From Anaeromicropila populeti (GTDB lineage Bacteria; Bacillota; Clostridia; Lachnospirales; Lachnospiraceae): a DNA stretch of 64,000 nt. Positions 52,057-63,034 of this stretch are shown here, in pieces. Within the stretch, counting starts at the first letter, position 1; every line of letters starts with the position of its first letter. Position numbers and translations under genes: made by a program. Location of the stretch: assembly GCF_900112775.1 (NCBI RefSeq), contig NZ_FOYZ01000002.1:1-64000 (forward strand). The letters run 5' to 3'. The notes beneath the pieces are model-generated. The model made no database searches. It had not been told where the DNA came from and saw nothing but the letters and a program-made list of their open reading frames with translations.

Positions 52057-53517
52057 TTAATCACTTTCTTTTTGGCTGTTAACAGTATCCAAAATTTCAT
52101 TCTTTAAATCAAATAGTACTTTTGACAGATCCACATATACCTCCTGTGGATTAATTAAACGTCTTGTTTCATCCCAGAGAGTAGCAAGCTGCTCCTGACA
52201 ATATGCTTTTATCTCTAAAACGGTTGGTGATTCGTAAACACATGTGCCATTACGGAAAACAGGAAGCAAAATTTCTTTCATTTTGTATTTTCCAGGTTTT
52301 AAAGTGGTTTTTTTCCATGTGGAGATTGGATCAAAAATCAATAATGGCTTGGACTCGTCAAATGTCTCTTCTACAAGAGCAATTAAATCTGCCTTTATTT
52401 TTCCAGTATCCGTTTCGTAAATGCGGTAAATGGTTTTGTTTCCTGGATTCGTTATTTTCCACTGATTTTCTGAAAGCTTTATTTTGGGAATAAAAGTGCC
52501 ATTTTGCTCAATGGCAGCAAGTTTATAGACTCCACCAAAAGCAGGACAGTCCTTTGAAGTAATTAAATTAGTTCCCACACCCCAGGAGTCGATAGCAGCA
52601 CCCTGTGATTTTAAGGAGTCTATTAAATATTCATCCAGGTCACTTGATGCACAGATTCCAGCATCAATAAAACCTGCGTCATCTAACATCTGTCTAGACT
52701 TTTTGGAAAGATAAGCCAAGTCACCGCTATCTAAACGAATTCCGTATTTTGCAGGCATTTTTCCAGCATCTCTAAGCTCTTTAAATACCTGGATAGCATG
52801 TGGAACACCAGAACGTAAAGTATCATAAGTATCAACAAGGAGAGTGGTATTACTTGGATAAAGCTCAGCATAGGTGCGGAAAGCGGTGAGTTCATTTTCA
52901 AAACTCATTATCCAGCTGTGGGCATGTGTTCCTAATGCAGGAACGCCGAATTCCTTTGCACATAGAACATTGCTTGTCCCAACACAGCCACCAATGACAG
53001 CAGCCCTTGCCCCTAATGTACCAGCATCAGGTCCCTGCGCACGGCGCAGTCCAAATTCCATTACGGCTTCGCCCCTCGCCGCATAGCAAACACGGGAAGC
53101 TTTTGTAGCAATTAGACTTTGATGGTTGATAATATTAAGAATAGCAGTCTCAATTAATTGTGCCTCCATAATAGGGGCAATTACTTTAACAAGCGGTTCC
53201 ATAGGAAAGACAACCGTTCCTTCTGGAATGGCATAAACATCTCCTGTAAAATGAAAACCTGCCAGATAGTCTAGAAAGTCTTCATCAAAGATATTAAGGC
53301 TCCTTAAATAGGAAATGTCTTCATAGGTAAAATGCAATTCTTTAATATATTGAATGACAAGATCGAGTCCGGCGCAAATAGCGTAGCCGCTGCCGGAAGG
53401 ATTTGTACGATAGAATACATCAAAAACAACACGGTCATTTCTATTATTTTTGTAATAACCCTGCATCATGGTCAGTTCATAAAAATCTGTTAATAGCGTT
53501 AAGTTTTCTTTGATCAT
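52057..53517 (-). CDS. pncB: Nicotinate phosphoribosyltransferase
   Basis: 486 residues. Forms nicotinate mononucleotide in NAD salvage. Typical blocks are LLTDFYELTMMQGYYKN at the start, the active-site EFGLRRAQGPDAG, GTHAHSWIMSF, and the phosphate-binding IRLDSGDLAYLSK and WGVGTNL. The ATG at 53517 has AAAGGAG; a 21-residue extension upstream has none. Confidence 0.93.
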   Translation of the reverse strand: MIKENLTLLTDFYELTMMQGYYKNNRNDRVVFDVFYRTNPSGSGYAICAGLDLVIQYIKELHFTYEDISYLRSLNIFDEDFLDYLAGFHFTGDVYAIPEGTVVFPMEPLVKVIAPIMEAQLIETAILNIINHQSLIATKASRVCYAARGEAVMEFGLRRAQGPDAGTLGARAAVIGGCVGTSNVLCAKEFGVPALGTHAHSWIMSFENELTAFRTYAELYPSNTTLLVDTYDTLRSGVPHAIQVFKELRDAGKMPAKYGIRLDSGDLAYLSKKSRQMLDDAGFIDAGICASSDLDEYLIDSLKSQGAAIDSWGVGTNLITSKDCPAFGGVYKLAAIEQNGTFIPKIKLSENQWKITNPGNKTIYRIYETDTGKIKADLIALVEETFDESKPLLIFDPISTWKKTTLKPGKYKMKEILLPVFRNGTCVYESPTVLEIKAYCQEQLATLWDETRRLINPQEVYVDLSKVLFDLKNEILDTVNSQKESD

Positions 53518-53682
53518 TGCTATCTCCTTTACAGTATATAGTTTTAAGGTTATAATGCCTCTTGTAGTTCTTATTGTCAAGTGTAAATATTCAAAATCCC
53601 AGTAAAAGCAATTACTAGTGAATTACTATTGATAGTCAATTTATAGTATGATATTCTAAGAACATAGTAGGGTGAAAGGATA

Positions 53683-55680
53683 ATGAAAAGTGAGGTGTTT
53701 AGGATGAAATGTTTTGCAGGGAAGAAGAGAATTAAAAGAAAGTTAGCCAGCCTTTTTATTACAGGGTTTTTAGCTGTGAATATAATCGAGCCCTTTTCTT
53801 ATGTACAGGCATCTGCTCAAGAAAGTATCTGGGTTGATTCGGGTGTTCTCGCGGAAAGTAACTGGAATCAATATGTGGGTAATGATTTTCTGGTTGCGTT
53901 CGATGAAAGTGCAGGGGAAGTGGCTGTGGCTGATATAATAAGCCAATTAGACCTGGTGGAAAATGAATTTTTGTATGATGAATGTTATTACTTAAAAGCA
54001 TCGAATCAGACAAAGATGGTGAGTAGTATAAATACACTGTTACAAAGCGGTTTAGCAGCCAGTATTCAGCCTAATTATCAATATGGTACAACAGATGAAG
54101 TGGAGAATGAAACGCAAGATGATATACAAGACGAAACAGAAGACGAGATAATGGATACAGCATATACAATTTTGCCAGAGCAGTGGGGCTTGTTGAATAC
54201 AGGTGAGAATGCCTATTTGGACCGTTATATTGGTGAGTATATACCTTCCATTGCGGGAGTAGATATTAATGTGATTCCATTCTGGAATGCAGTAAAGGAG
54301 AAAGAGAGCAAGGAAGTCATTGTGGCAGTAATTGATTCCGGTGTAGATATTAATCATACGGGCTTGCAGAGTAAGCTTTGGATTAATAGTGATGAGGTAG
54401 CAGGTGATGGAATTGATAATGATAAAAATGGTTATATAGATGATTATTATGGTTATAATACAGCAGCCAGTACAAGTGACGTTGCAGATAGTAATGGCCA
54501 CGGAACTCATGTTTCGGGGATAATTGCGGCAAATGGCAGTTCAGGTGTGTGGGGTGTTGCTGGAGCAAGTAATATAAAGTTAATGCAGGTGAAGGTATTT
54601 GCCGATTCAAAATCAGGTGAAGAAACCTATGCTTCCTCTTTTGCAATACTGAGAGGAATTATGTATGCAGAACAAAACGGAGCAAAGGTTTGTAATTTGA
54701 GTTTGGGAATGACAACTTATGATGGATTGCTGGCCAATTATATAAAGTCTTCTTCGATGCTTTTTGTCTGTGCTGCGGGGAATTCAGGAGTTGATATTGC
54801 AAGCAAACCAATTTATCCTGCTTATTTAGAGTATGATAATATTATTTCGGTAGCAAACCTGCGTTGTGACGGAACCCTGAATGGATCTTCTAATTATGGG
54901 ATTTCAGGTGTAGATATTGCTGCTCCTGGAACAAGAATTTACAGTACAATTCCTAATAATACATATGATTATAAAGTAGGTACGTCTATGGCAGCGCCTT
55001 TTGTAACTGGCGTTGCAGCGTTACTATATTCATATGAGGATGGATTATCCAATACTGCTGTTAGAAAGAAAATCTTATCAGGAGCAGTAAAAATAGATGC
55101 ACTTAGCGGTTTGGTGGAAACAGGTGGCAGATTGGATGTTTATAATGCATACCTGGTGGATGCGTCAGCACCGTCTATTACAACAAAGACAACCGTTTAT
55201 AAATCAAAAGCAAAGGCTTCTATTAAAGTAACAGCAGCAGATATTGGAACAGCAGGGGTAAAGGCTGTTCTTTGGAAGAAAGGTGCTAAGGCAGCAGCAG
55301 ATTTCAAGAAAGGTACTTCGGGTACAGTGATAGCAGAGACGTCTTCTGTTGCTATTACTGCTTCTGGTACTTATACTATTTATGCGGTGGACACAAATGG
55401 AAATGAAACCATTAAGAAAGTAAAGGTAACCATTCCAACGCCGACAAAGGTAAAACTCAGCAAAACCAAGATAACCATTAAGAAGGGGAAAACCTATCAG
55501 TTAAAGCCTGTTGTAGCACCTACTGGTGTTTATGTAAAGTATACGTATACCTCTTCCAATAAAAAGGCAGCAACTGTGTCTAGTACAGGAAAAATTACAG
55601 CAAAGGGAAAGGGAACTGCCACCCTTACAATTAAAACGCAAAATGGGAAAAAAGTAACCTGTAAAGTTACTGTGCAGTAA
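53683..55680 (+). CDS. Secreted subtilisin-like serine protease (S8) with Big_2 domain
   Basis: 665 residues. A signal peptide (about 18-43) is followed by an inhibitor-like propeptide (about 50-140) and a short acidic spacer (EVENETQDDIQDETEDEI). The catalytic triad lies in VAVIDSGVDINHTG (Asp about 217), DSNGHGTHVSG (His about 274) and GTSMAAPF (Ser 435). After residue 495 come an Ig-like part and a C-terminal Big_2 domain (TYTSSNKKAATVSSTGKITA). It is probably cell-wall-retained or secreted. ATG 53683 follows AAAGGATA; ATG 53704 is an alternative. Confidence 0.9.
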   Translation: MKSEVFRMKCFAGKKRIKRKLASLFITGFLAVNIIEPFSYVQASAQESIWVDSGVLAESNWNQYVGNDFLVAFDESAGEVAVADIISQLDLVENEFLYDECYYLKASNQTKMVSSINTLLQSGLAASIQPNYQYGTTDEVENETQDDIQDETEDEIMDTAYTILPEQWGLLNTGENAYLDRYIGEYIPSIAGVDINVIPFWNAVKEKESKEVIVAVIDSGVDINHTGLQSKLWINSDEVAGDGIDNDKNGYIDDYYGYNTAASTSDVADSNGHGTHVSGIIAANGSSGVWGVAGASNIKLMQVKVFADSKSGEETYASSFAILRGIMYAEQNGAKVCNLSLGMTTYDGLLANYIKSSSMLFVCAAGNSGVDIASKPIYPAYLEYDNIISVANLRCDGTLNGSSNYGISGVDIAAPGTRIYSTIPNNTYDYKVGTSMAAPFVTGVAALLYSYEDGLSNTAVRKKILSGAVKIDALSGLVETGGRLDVYNAYLVDASAPSITTKTTVYKSKAKASIKVTAADIGTAGVKAVLWKKGAKAAADFKKGTSGTVIAETSSVAITASGTYTIYAVDTNGNETIKKVKVTIPTPTKVKLSKTKITIKKGKTYQLKPVVAPTGVYVKYTYTSSNKKAATVSSTGKITAKGKGTATLTIKTQNGKKVTCKVTVQ

Positions 55681-55705
55681 ATAATTAAATTAAGACATAA
55701 ATTAT

Positions 55706-55750
55706 AAGTCAAGACAAGAGGACAAAACAAATCCTTTTGCCTTGATTTTT
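55706..55750 (+). terminator. Terminator after the protease gene
   Basis: An imperfect stem (GTCAAGACAAGAGGA with TCCTTTTGCCTTGAT) followed by a T run. Confidence 0.7.
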
Positions 55751-55830
55751 TAAATAGTAGATTTTTGCTTGCATAATCGTGCTAAATACTGTAAAATTTT
55801 ATTATAAAATTTTGAAAGGTGGTAATTTAT

Positions 55831-56289
55831 ATGAAAAAAGTATTAAGACGCTCTATTGCGTTGCTGTTTGTAGTAATTCTATTTACTACAGAACCTAATA
55901 ATGTATATGCAGCTTCAACAGCTGTCTGTACGGTTAATGATATTACTAGTACAGGCATGTATAAGTGTTATAAGTTCACACCATCTGCATATGCTTTAAA
56001 CAGTGTTTCTGTGCTTACGCTGTATGATACTACTTCTGCGACACCTATGTATTGGCATGTACCTGCTGGTCAGTCATTTACTTTTTATGCATTTTTACAA
56101 AGTCGTAATACCTTTAGAGTGTCAGTATATGAGTCTAACTCACTTGTATCATATATTAAAGCGAACAATCGTATATATTGTAAGTTTACTGCGCCTGTGC
56201 TTGATGAAGATAAGGACTATCATGTAATTATAACAGGAACGTCTTCAACCATATACATTAGCTCGTATAATGCGAGATGGGGAAATTAA
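55831..56289 (+). CDS. Small secreted protein of unknown function
   Basis: 152 residues with a clear signal peptide (RRSIALLFVVILFTTEP, cleavage near VYAAS). The mature part, about 120 residues, is Ser/Thr/Tyr-rich and beta-like (CYKFTPSAYALNSVSVLTLY, NTFRVSVYESNSLVSY, YHVIITGTSSTIYISSYNA). This resembles small pre-peptidase C-terminal-like beta sandwiches, but I do not assert it. GAAAGGTGG precedes the ATG. Confidence 0.7.
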   Translation: MKKVLRRSIALLFVVILFTTEPNNVYAASTAVCTVNDITSTGMYKCYKFTPSAYALNSVSVLTLYDTTSATPMYWHVPAGQSFTFYAFLQSRNTFRVSVYESNSLVSYIKANNRIYCKFTAPVLDEDKDYHVIITGTSSTIYISSYNARWGN

Positions 56290-56301
56290 TACATATGTTT
56301 A

Positions 56302-56329
56302 TGAACTGCCTAAACAGGCAGTTCATTTA
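56302..56329. terminator. Terminator between convergent genes
   Basis: TGAACTGCCT pairs perfectly with AGGCAGTTCA around AAAC, with short T stretches on both sides. Confidence 0.85.
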
Positions 56330-56347
56330 GATAATAGGAATTCATAT

Positions 56348-57271
56348 CTAGTCTGGCAGCTCGCAATAAGTTCCTTCAATAGCGTGAATCAAGTCAACGA
56401 TTAAAGCATTATATGGAGTTGGTACTCCGTAAAGTTTTGCCTGCTCAACCACAGCACCATTTATTTTGTCAATTTCGGTAAGCCTTTTGTTTTTCCGATC
56501 CTGATACATGGAAGTATAGCCATCGCCAGCTTCTATACATACCTTTCGTACCATCTCCAGTGTTTCCCTGCGGTCAAAATAAGTTCCGTCTGCTTCAGCA
56601 ACTTCAACTCCTTCATAAACTACTCTTTTTACAAAATCCCATGCGTCCTTATTACGGATTAAGTAGCCAATTCTTGTTTGTAAAAGAGCAGTCAGGGTAT
56701 TTACTGACATATTAACAAATAACTTGCTCCATATAATTCGCTGGATATCATCAGAAACGATTGCTTCCAGACCAGATTGATTTAATATATCAGCCGCAAT
56801 TAAATCCTTTTGAGAATGGGAATCCATTGTGCCAATAGTCGTGACTCCAAAGGCAGTGTGTTGGAATTTTCCTGGTTCTACAGTCACACTATTATGTTTT
56901 GATGTACCAATTATTATATTTTCATGTTTTGCAAATTTTAAGATATCCCGGTCATTACCTGCTCCGTTTTGCAGTGTCATTACTAATGTTTTATCCCCAA
57001 TCAGTTTCTGGTTCTCTTTTACTGCATCATAAGTCTGGGTAGACTTTACAAAAACAAGAACTAGATCCGCATGACCAATATCAGTACCGCTAAGGGCAGC
57101 ATTTACATGAAAAAGTTTTTCTTGCTTATTTTCAATCATAATTAATCCATTTTTTTGAATGGCGTCTACTTGTGGCTGATATACGTCTAATAAAGTTACA
57201 TCATTTTTTTGTGATAAATATGCCCCATACAAGCATCCCATTGCACCAGCACCCAGTACTGCAATTTTCAT
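56348..57271 (-). CDS. 2-dehydropantoate 2-reductase (PanE/ApbA family)
   Basis: 307 residues. NADP-binding AVLGAGAMGCLYGAYLSQ at the start, LVLVFVKSTQTYDA, VMTLQNGAGN (the family LQNG), the catalytic Lys in RIIWSKLFVNMSVNTLTALL and TEIDKINGAVVEQAKLYGVP near the end. It would reduce ketopantoate for pantothenate synthesis or a related ketoacid; no other pan genes are nearby. It is divergent from the LysR gene, which may regulate it. Confidence 0.88.
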   Translation of the reverse strand: MKIAVLGAGAMGCLYGAYLSQKNDVTLLDVYQPQVDAIQKNGLIMIENKQEKLFHVNAALSGTDIGHADLVLVFVKSTQTYDAVKENQKLIGDKTLVMTLQNGAGNDRDILKFAKHENIIIGTSKHNSVTVEPGKFQHTAFGVTTIGTMDSHSQKDLIAADILNQSGLEAIVSDDIQRIIWSKLFVNMSVNTLTALLQTRIGYLIRNKDAWDFVKRVVYEGVEVAEADGTYFDRRETLEMVRKVCIEAGDGYTSMYQDRKNKRLTEIDKINGAVVEQAKLYGVPTPYNALIVDLIHAIEGTYCELPD

Positions 57272-57394
57272 TTCGTCAGCTCCTCTTGATTTTATATTAC
57301 TATTTTAGTACAGTTATATACATAAGTAAAATTCTTTAATTTCATGTTATAAGTGAATTAAATTCATCATTACCAGAAATGGAGGTGTTTATGT

Positions 57395-58273
57395 ATGTCA
57401 TTACCTTCCTATCAGATATTTTATGCCGTTGTACAGCAGGGAAGCTTTCATAAAGCAGCAGAAGTTCTTGATTTAACACCTTCTGCAATTAGTCACTCTA
57501 TCACTGCGCTAGAAAAGGAATTTGGATTTTCTCTTTTTATAAGAAGTAAAAATGGGGTACGGCTTACCAGTTCGGGAGAAGCGGTTTATCCTAATATTAT
57601 TAAGGTACTAAATAGTCAGGAAGCACTTCTTCAATGTGTTTCTGAGCTAAATGGATTACAGAAGGGATGCGTGAAAATAGGTGCTTTCAATAGTGTATGT
57701 ACTAATTGGATGCCCAGAATAATAAGAACATTTCAATCACTATATCCAGATATTGAAATAAGTGTTTTTCAAGGAACCTACGATGATGTAATTGAATGGA
57801 TCAAAAATGGAGATGTGGATTTTGGATTTCTTTCTGCGTCCTGTACCAGAGAACTGTCTATTACACCACTTTATCGGGATCAATTGGTCTGTGTTGTGCC
57901 TAAGGGATTTCAGACGCTGCACTCTGATTACATTACAATTGACGAGATGCGGAACCGTTCCTTTGTAATTCAGCATAAGACATGTGATGCAGATGTTCAG
58001 AATTTTTTACAGAAGTATAGGCTTCGTGTGTATTCTAATTGTCAGGTTTTAGATGATCAATCTACCATTGCCATGGTAGAAAGTGGACTGGGAATGTGTA
58101 TAATGCCAAGCCTTATCATGGAAAACTTTACAGGAGAAGTGGATGTTTTCCCGATTGTTCCTAATGAATATCGAATAATAGGTTTAGCAACACAAAATTC
58201 TGTTCAGCTCGCCCCTGCCGCCAAACAAATGTATCAGCAGATTCAGGAATTAGTAAAAATGCACAAAATATAA
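57395..58273 (+). CDS. LysR-family transcriptional regulator
   Basis: 292 residues. The N-terminal HTH is FYAVVQQGSFHKAAEVLDLT with PSAISHSITALEKEFGFSLF. The rest is a LysR substrate-binding domain (GCVKIGAFNSVCTNWMPRII, DFGFLSASC, VVPKGFQ, VESGLGMCIMPSL). The ATG at 57395 lies 7 bp after GGAGGTG. Only 123 bp separate it from the divergent panE-like gene, typical for a LysR target. The ligand is unknown. Confidence 0.9.
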   Translation: MSLPSYQIFYAVVQQGSFHKAAEVLDLTPSAISHSITALEKEFGFSLFIRSKNGVRLTSSGEAVYPNIIKVLNSQEALLQCVSELNGLQKGCVKIGAFNSVCTNWMPRIIRTFQSLYPDIEISVFQGTYDDVIEWIKNGDVDFGFLSASCTRELSITPLYRDQLVCVVPKGFQTLHSDYITIDEMRNRSFVIQHKTCDADVQNFLQKYRLRVYSNCQVLDDQSTIAMVESGLGMCIMPSLIMENFTGEVDVFPIVPNEYRIIGLATQNSVQLAPAAKQMYQQIQELVKMHKI

Positions 58274-58324
58274 TGAGAAAATTCTTGATTAGTTTACAAA
58301 ATAACAATAAACGTTTAAAAATTA

Positions 58325-58353
58325 TTTACATGAACTATGTGATGTGATATAAT
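58325..58353 (+). promoter_or_regulatory. glp operon promoter
   Basis: TTTACA (58325-58330), 17 bp, TATAAT (58348-58353), about 30 bp before the leader hairpin. Confidence 0.75.
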
Positions 58354-58383
58354 TAAATCAACTAAAAACGAGCGATGATTTGG

Positions 58384-58426
58384 AGAGCTTAACAAAGTAA
58401 TGCTACTTTTGTTTTGCTCTCTTTTT
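58384..58426 (+). terminator. Leader terminator of glpF, likely GlpP-controlled
   Basis: AGAGC...AACAAA pairs with TTTGTT...GCTCT, followed by CTTTTTG, about 87 bp before glpF. It is preceded by TTGGAGAGCTTA, a box also seen before the second leader terminator in this operon. GlpP with glycerol-3-phosphate antiterminates such leaders in Bacillus. Confidence 0.75.
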
Positions 58427-58512
58427 GTCGGATTATAGCATAACTAAAATTTGTTGATGGCCATCACAAAAAAGTAGGTTTTTAGTATTACGCATAAGAG
58501 GAGGATCATGCA

Positions 58513-59241
58513 ATGACAAATACAGCAATGATTATTTCGGAAATTATAGGCACAATGATACTAATAATTTTAGGTGATGGTGTAGTGGCAAATGTAGTAC
58601 TTAAGAAATCAAAAGGTAATTCAAGTGGATGGATTGTTATTACAGCTGGGTGGGGGTTTGCAGTTGCAATAGCCGTTTATACAGTTGGCTGGGTTGGAGG
58701 AGCACATCTTAATCCCGCAGTTACCATAGGTCTTGCAGTAATAGGTAGTTTTTCTTGGAGTTTAGTGCCAAGTTATATTGCTGCTCAAGTATTTGGAGCG
58801 TTCCTTGGAGCAATTGTTGTGTACTTAGCATATTATAAGCATTTTGCTGAAACAGATGATGCAGATGCAAAACTTGCTGTGTTCTCAACTGCACCAGAAA
58901 TAAGAAGTACAATATGGAATATAGTTACAGAGATTATTGGAACAGCGCTATTACTAATCGGTATTCTTGGAATTGGCAATTCGCATAATAACGCAGGAGC
59001 ACTAGGAGCATTATTAGTTGGTATCTTAGTTTGGTCATTAGGACTTAGCCTGGGTGGACCTACTGGTTATGCAATTAACCCTGCAAGAGATTTTGGACCA
59101 AGAATTGCTCATGCAATATTGCCAATACCTGGGAAAAGAGATTCAGATTGGAGTTATGCATGGATTCCAGTAATCGCGCCAATCATTGGTGGGGTGTTGG
59201 GGGCTTTGATTTATAACTTCTGCTTAACACTTTTTGTTTAA
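58513..59241 (+). CDS. glpF: Glycerol uptake facilitator
   Basis: 242 residues, six membrane helices with the two aquaglyceroporin half-helices HLNPAVTIG (about residue 69) and AINPARDFG (about 194). The Asp after the second NPAR marks a glycerol-permeable member. GAGGAGG lies before the ATG. First gene of the glp operon. Confidence 0.95.
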   Translation: MTNTAMIISEIIGTMILIILGDGVVANVVLKKSKGNSSGWIVITAGWGFAVAIAVYTVGWVGGAHLNPAVTIGLAVIGSFSWSLVPSYIAAQVFGAFLGAIVVYLAYYKHFAETDDADAKLAVFSTAPEIRSTIWNIVTEIIGTALLLIGILGIGNSHNNAGALGALLVGILVWSLGLSLGGPTGYAINPARDFGPRIAHAILPIPGKRDSDWSYAWIPVIAPIIGGVLGALIYNFCLTLFV

Positions 59242-59265
59242 GCATATAGGATAATAAGAAATTAG

Positions 59266-60774
<1,509 letters not shown>

Positions 60775-60810
60775 TGTATTATCCACATATATTTAGAAAG
60801 AAGGTTTATT

Positions 60811-61380
60811 ATGAATCATTATGAACTCATTGAATTATTTAAAGATAATCCGGTTATTTCCGCTGTAAGTGATATCAATGAGTTAGATAAAGCGCTTATA
60901 GCAGCTAGTGATATTGTATTCATATTAACTGGTGATATTTTTAATCTGGAGGAAGCAGTAATAAAATGCAAGGAAAATAATAAAGTGGTTTTTTTACATC
61001 TTGATTTAATCAAGGGATTTTCAAAGGACGCAGTGGCAATAGCCTATATCAAAAAACATATTAAAGTAGATGGCGTAATATCTACAAAAGTATCCTTGCT
61101 AAAAGCAGCAAGGGAGGAAGGGTTGTTTATTATACAGCGGTTATTTATGTTGGATTCTGCATCCTATGATGCTTCTGTTCAAGCGATACAATCTCTGAAA
61201 CCAGATGCTGTTGAAATTATGCCAGGTATTCTTCCTAAAATTATTACTAGGGTATGTAAAGCAGTAAATATACCAGTTATTGCAGGTGGACTAATTGATA
61301 AAAAAGAAGAGATTATTACAGGATTAAAAGCAGGAGCTACATGCATATCAACAACAAAACAAAATCTATGGAATGAATAA
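60811..61380 (+). CDS. glpP: Glycerol-3-phosphate responsive antiterminator
   Basis: 189 residues. The protein binds glycerol-3-phosphate and leader RNA. Conserved blocks are NPVISAVSDINELDKALIAA, VFLHLDLIKGFSKD, VDGVISTKVSLLKAAREEGL, RLFMLDSAS, AVEIMPGILPKII and IPVIAGGLIDKKEEI. AGAAAGG precedes the ATG. Its neighbours and two leader terminators fit its role. Confidence 0.94.
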   Translation: MNHYELIELFKDNPVISAVSDINELDKALIAASDIVFILTGDIFNLEEAVIKCKENNKVVFLHLDLIKGFSKDAVAIAYIKKHIKVDGVISTKVSLLKAAREEGLFIIQRLFMLDSASYDASVQAIQSLKPDAVEIMPGILPKIITRVCKAVNIPVIAGGLIDKKEEIITGLKAGATCISTTKQNLWNE

Positions 61381-61447
61381 ATAAAGTTGTTACTATGAAG
61401 TGTAAGATTGAATAATAACTAAATACAGACTGGCTGGAGAGAATGAG

Positions 61448-61497
61448 AGTCATACAATACCTTAATAAAATAAAGGTCTATTGTGTGACTTTTTTTC
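61448..61497 (+). terminator. Second glp leader terminator
   Basis: AGTCATACAATACC pairs with GGTCTATTGTGTGACT with a bulge, followed by a seven-T run. CTGGAGAGAATGA lies directly before it, like the box in the first leader. It sits between glpP and the oxidoreductase gene, so GlpP probably also controls read-through here. Confidence 0.8.
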
Positions 61498-61514
61498 TGT
61501 AGCAGGAAGTTCTT

Positions 61515-61570
61515 TTAAGTTTGTGTCTACGCTGCAATCACAAACTTAAGTGATACAAAAAGCAGCGTAG
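61515..61570 (+). ncRNA. Predicted H-type pseudoknot in the leader of the GlpA-like gene
   Basis: TTAAGTTTGTG (61515-61525) pairs perfectly with CACAAACTTAA (61539-61549). The loop between them holds CTACGCTGC (61527-61535), the exact complement of GCAGCGTAG (61562-61570). Stem 1 has 11 bp and stem 2 has 9 bp, with connecting loops of 1, 3 and 12 nt. Stem 2 ends 4 bp before GAGGGAG, the ribosome binding site of the next gene. I recognise no known riboswitch; function is inferred. Confidence 0.5.
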
Positions 61571-61584
61571 AAAAGAGGGAGATT

Positions 61585-63018
61585 ATGTATGATGTTATAA
61601 TTATTGGTGCTGGAGTAGCGGGAACATACATTGCTAGGGAATTGGCAAGATACAACTTAAAATTATTATTATTAGATAAAGAAAACGATGTAGCAAATCA
61701 AACCACAATGGCAAATAGTGCAATTATTCATGCAGGTTATGATGCTAAAGCAGGCTATAAGAAGGGTAAATTTAATGCACCTGGAAATAAGATGTTTGAT
61801 CAAGTGTGTGATGAACTTGATGTATTGTTTAAACGGTGTGGCTCATTAGTGGTTGGATTTGATGAAAATGATCAAAGGATAATAAAGGAACTATATGAAA
61901 ATGGAGTTAAAAATGGAGTTCCTGATATGAGAATTCTTGACAAGAAGGAAGTTCATGAGATGGAAAAAAATATCAGTGATGCAATTTGTTGTGCATTATA
62001 CGCTCCTACAGCAGGAATTATTTCGCCTTTTGAATTAGCAATTGCGCTTGCAGAAAATGCAGTAGACAATGGAGTTACATTAAAGCTTAATACAAGGGTT
62101 GAAAATATTTATAGATTGGAACCAGGATATAAAGTAGTAACAAACAATGGTGATTTTGAAACAAGACTAGTAATTAATTGTGCTGGAGTATTTGCAGATG
62201 AAATTTGTAATATGGTAACAAAACCAAACTTTGAGATAAAACCGAGAAAAGGTAATTACTTTATCCTGGATAAGGATATGGGTGACATGGTGAATCATAT
62301 CATTTTTCAATGCCCTTCTGACAAAGGAAAAGGAATTTTAATAGCACCAACCGTACATGGAAATTTAATTGTGGGTCCAGATTCGGAATTTGTTACTGAT
62401 AAAAATGATCTTGCAACAGAGAGTGAGCAATTGGAATATGTTAAAAAGACAGCCTTACTTACTTCAGATAAAATTCAATTTAATAAAGTTATTCGAGTAT
62501 TTGCAGGACTTCGTGCTTCAAGCAGCACAGGAGATTTTGTAATTGAAGAGGTGGAAGGTGCAAAAGGATTTATTAATGTTGGTGGCTATGAATCTCCAGG
62601 ATTATCTTCCATTCCTGCGGTTGCAGAATATGTAGTAACAATTGTAAAAAATACAGGACTTGTTGACTGGGTTAAAAATGAGAATTTCAATCCTAGACGA
62701 AGACCAGTTGTGCGGTTTGTTGAACTTTCGAAAGAAGAAAAGATTGAGAAAATTAAAGAAAATTCCAAATTTGGTCAAATAGTTTGTCGCTGCGAAACGG
62801 TTACGGAAGCTGAAATTATTGATTGTATTCATCGGTCTGCTGGTGCCACAACGGTAAAGGGTGTAAAAAAACGTACTAGACCAGGAATGGGCAGGTGTCA
62901 AGGAGGCTTTTGTGGTCCAAGAGTACAAGAAATATTAGCAAGAGAATTAAATAAAAATATTGAAGATATTTTATATGATGGTGAAAATTCTTATGTATTA
63001 ACAGAACAAACAAAGTAG
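61585..63018 (+). CDS. GlpA-like FAD-dependent oxidoreductase with BFD-type [2Fe-2S] tail
   Basis: 477 residues. N-terminal FAD-binding IIGAGVAGTYIARELARYNL, the DAO fold with NSAIIHAGYDAKAG, and INCAGVFADEICNM. Near residue 340 is INVGGYESPGLSSIPAVAEY. The C-terminal domain (about 395-455) has VCRCETVTEAEI and MGRCQGGFCGPRV, four Cys of a BFD-like [2Fe-2S] domain. In this context it probably oxidises glycerol-3-phosphate to DHAP, passing electrons to the next gene product. GAGGGAG precedes the ATG. Confidence 0.88.
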   Translation: MYDVIIIGAGVAGTYIARELARYNLKLLLLDKENDVANQTTMANSAIIHAGYDAKAGYKKGKFNAPGNKMFDQVCDELDVLFKRCGSLVVGFDENDQRIIKELYENGVKNGVPDMRILDKKEVHEMEKNISDAICCALYAPTAGIISPFELAIALAENAVDNGVTLKLNTRVENIYRLEPGYKVVTNNGDFETRLVINCAGVFADEICNMVTKPNFEIKPRKGNYFILDKDMGDMVNHIIFQCPSDKGKGILIAPTVHGNLIVGPDSEFVTDKNDLATESEQLEYVKKTALLTSDKIQFNKVIRVFAGLRASSSTGDFVIEEVEGAKGFINVGGYESPGLSSIPAVAEYVVTIVKNTGLVDWVKNENFNPRRRPVVRFVELSKEEKIEKIKENSKFGQIVCRCETVTEAEIIDCIHRSAGATTVKGVKKRTRPGMGRCQGGFCGPRVQEILARELNKNIEDILYDGENSYVLTEQTK

Positions 63019-63034
63019 GATTAGGAGGTGTAGT

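Noticed and set aside
58300-58325. Catabolite-response element in the glp promoter region
   Set aside because: TAAACGTTTA is palindromic but lacks the flanking bases of a cre site; too weak to call.
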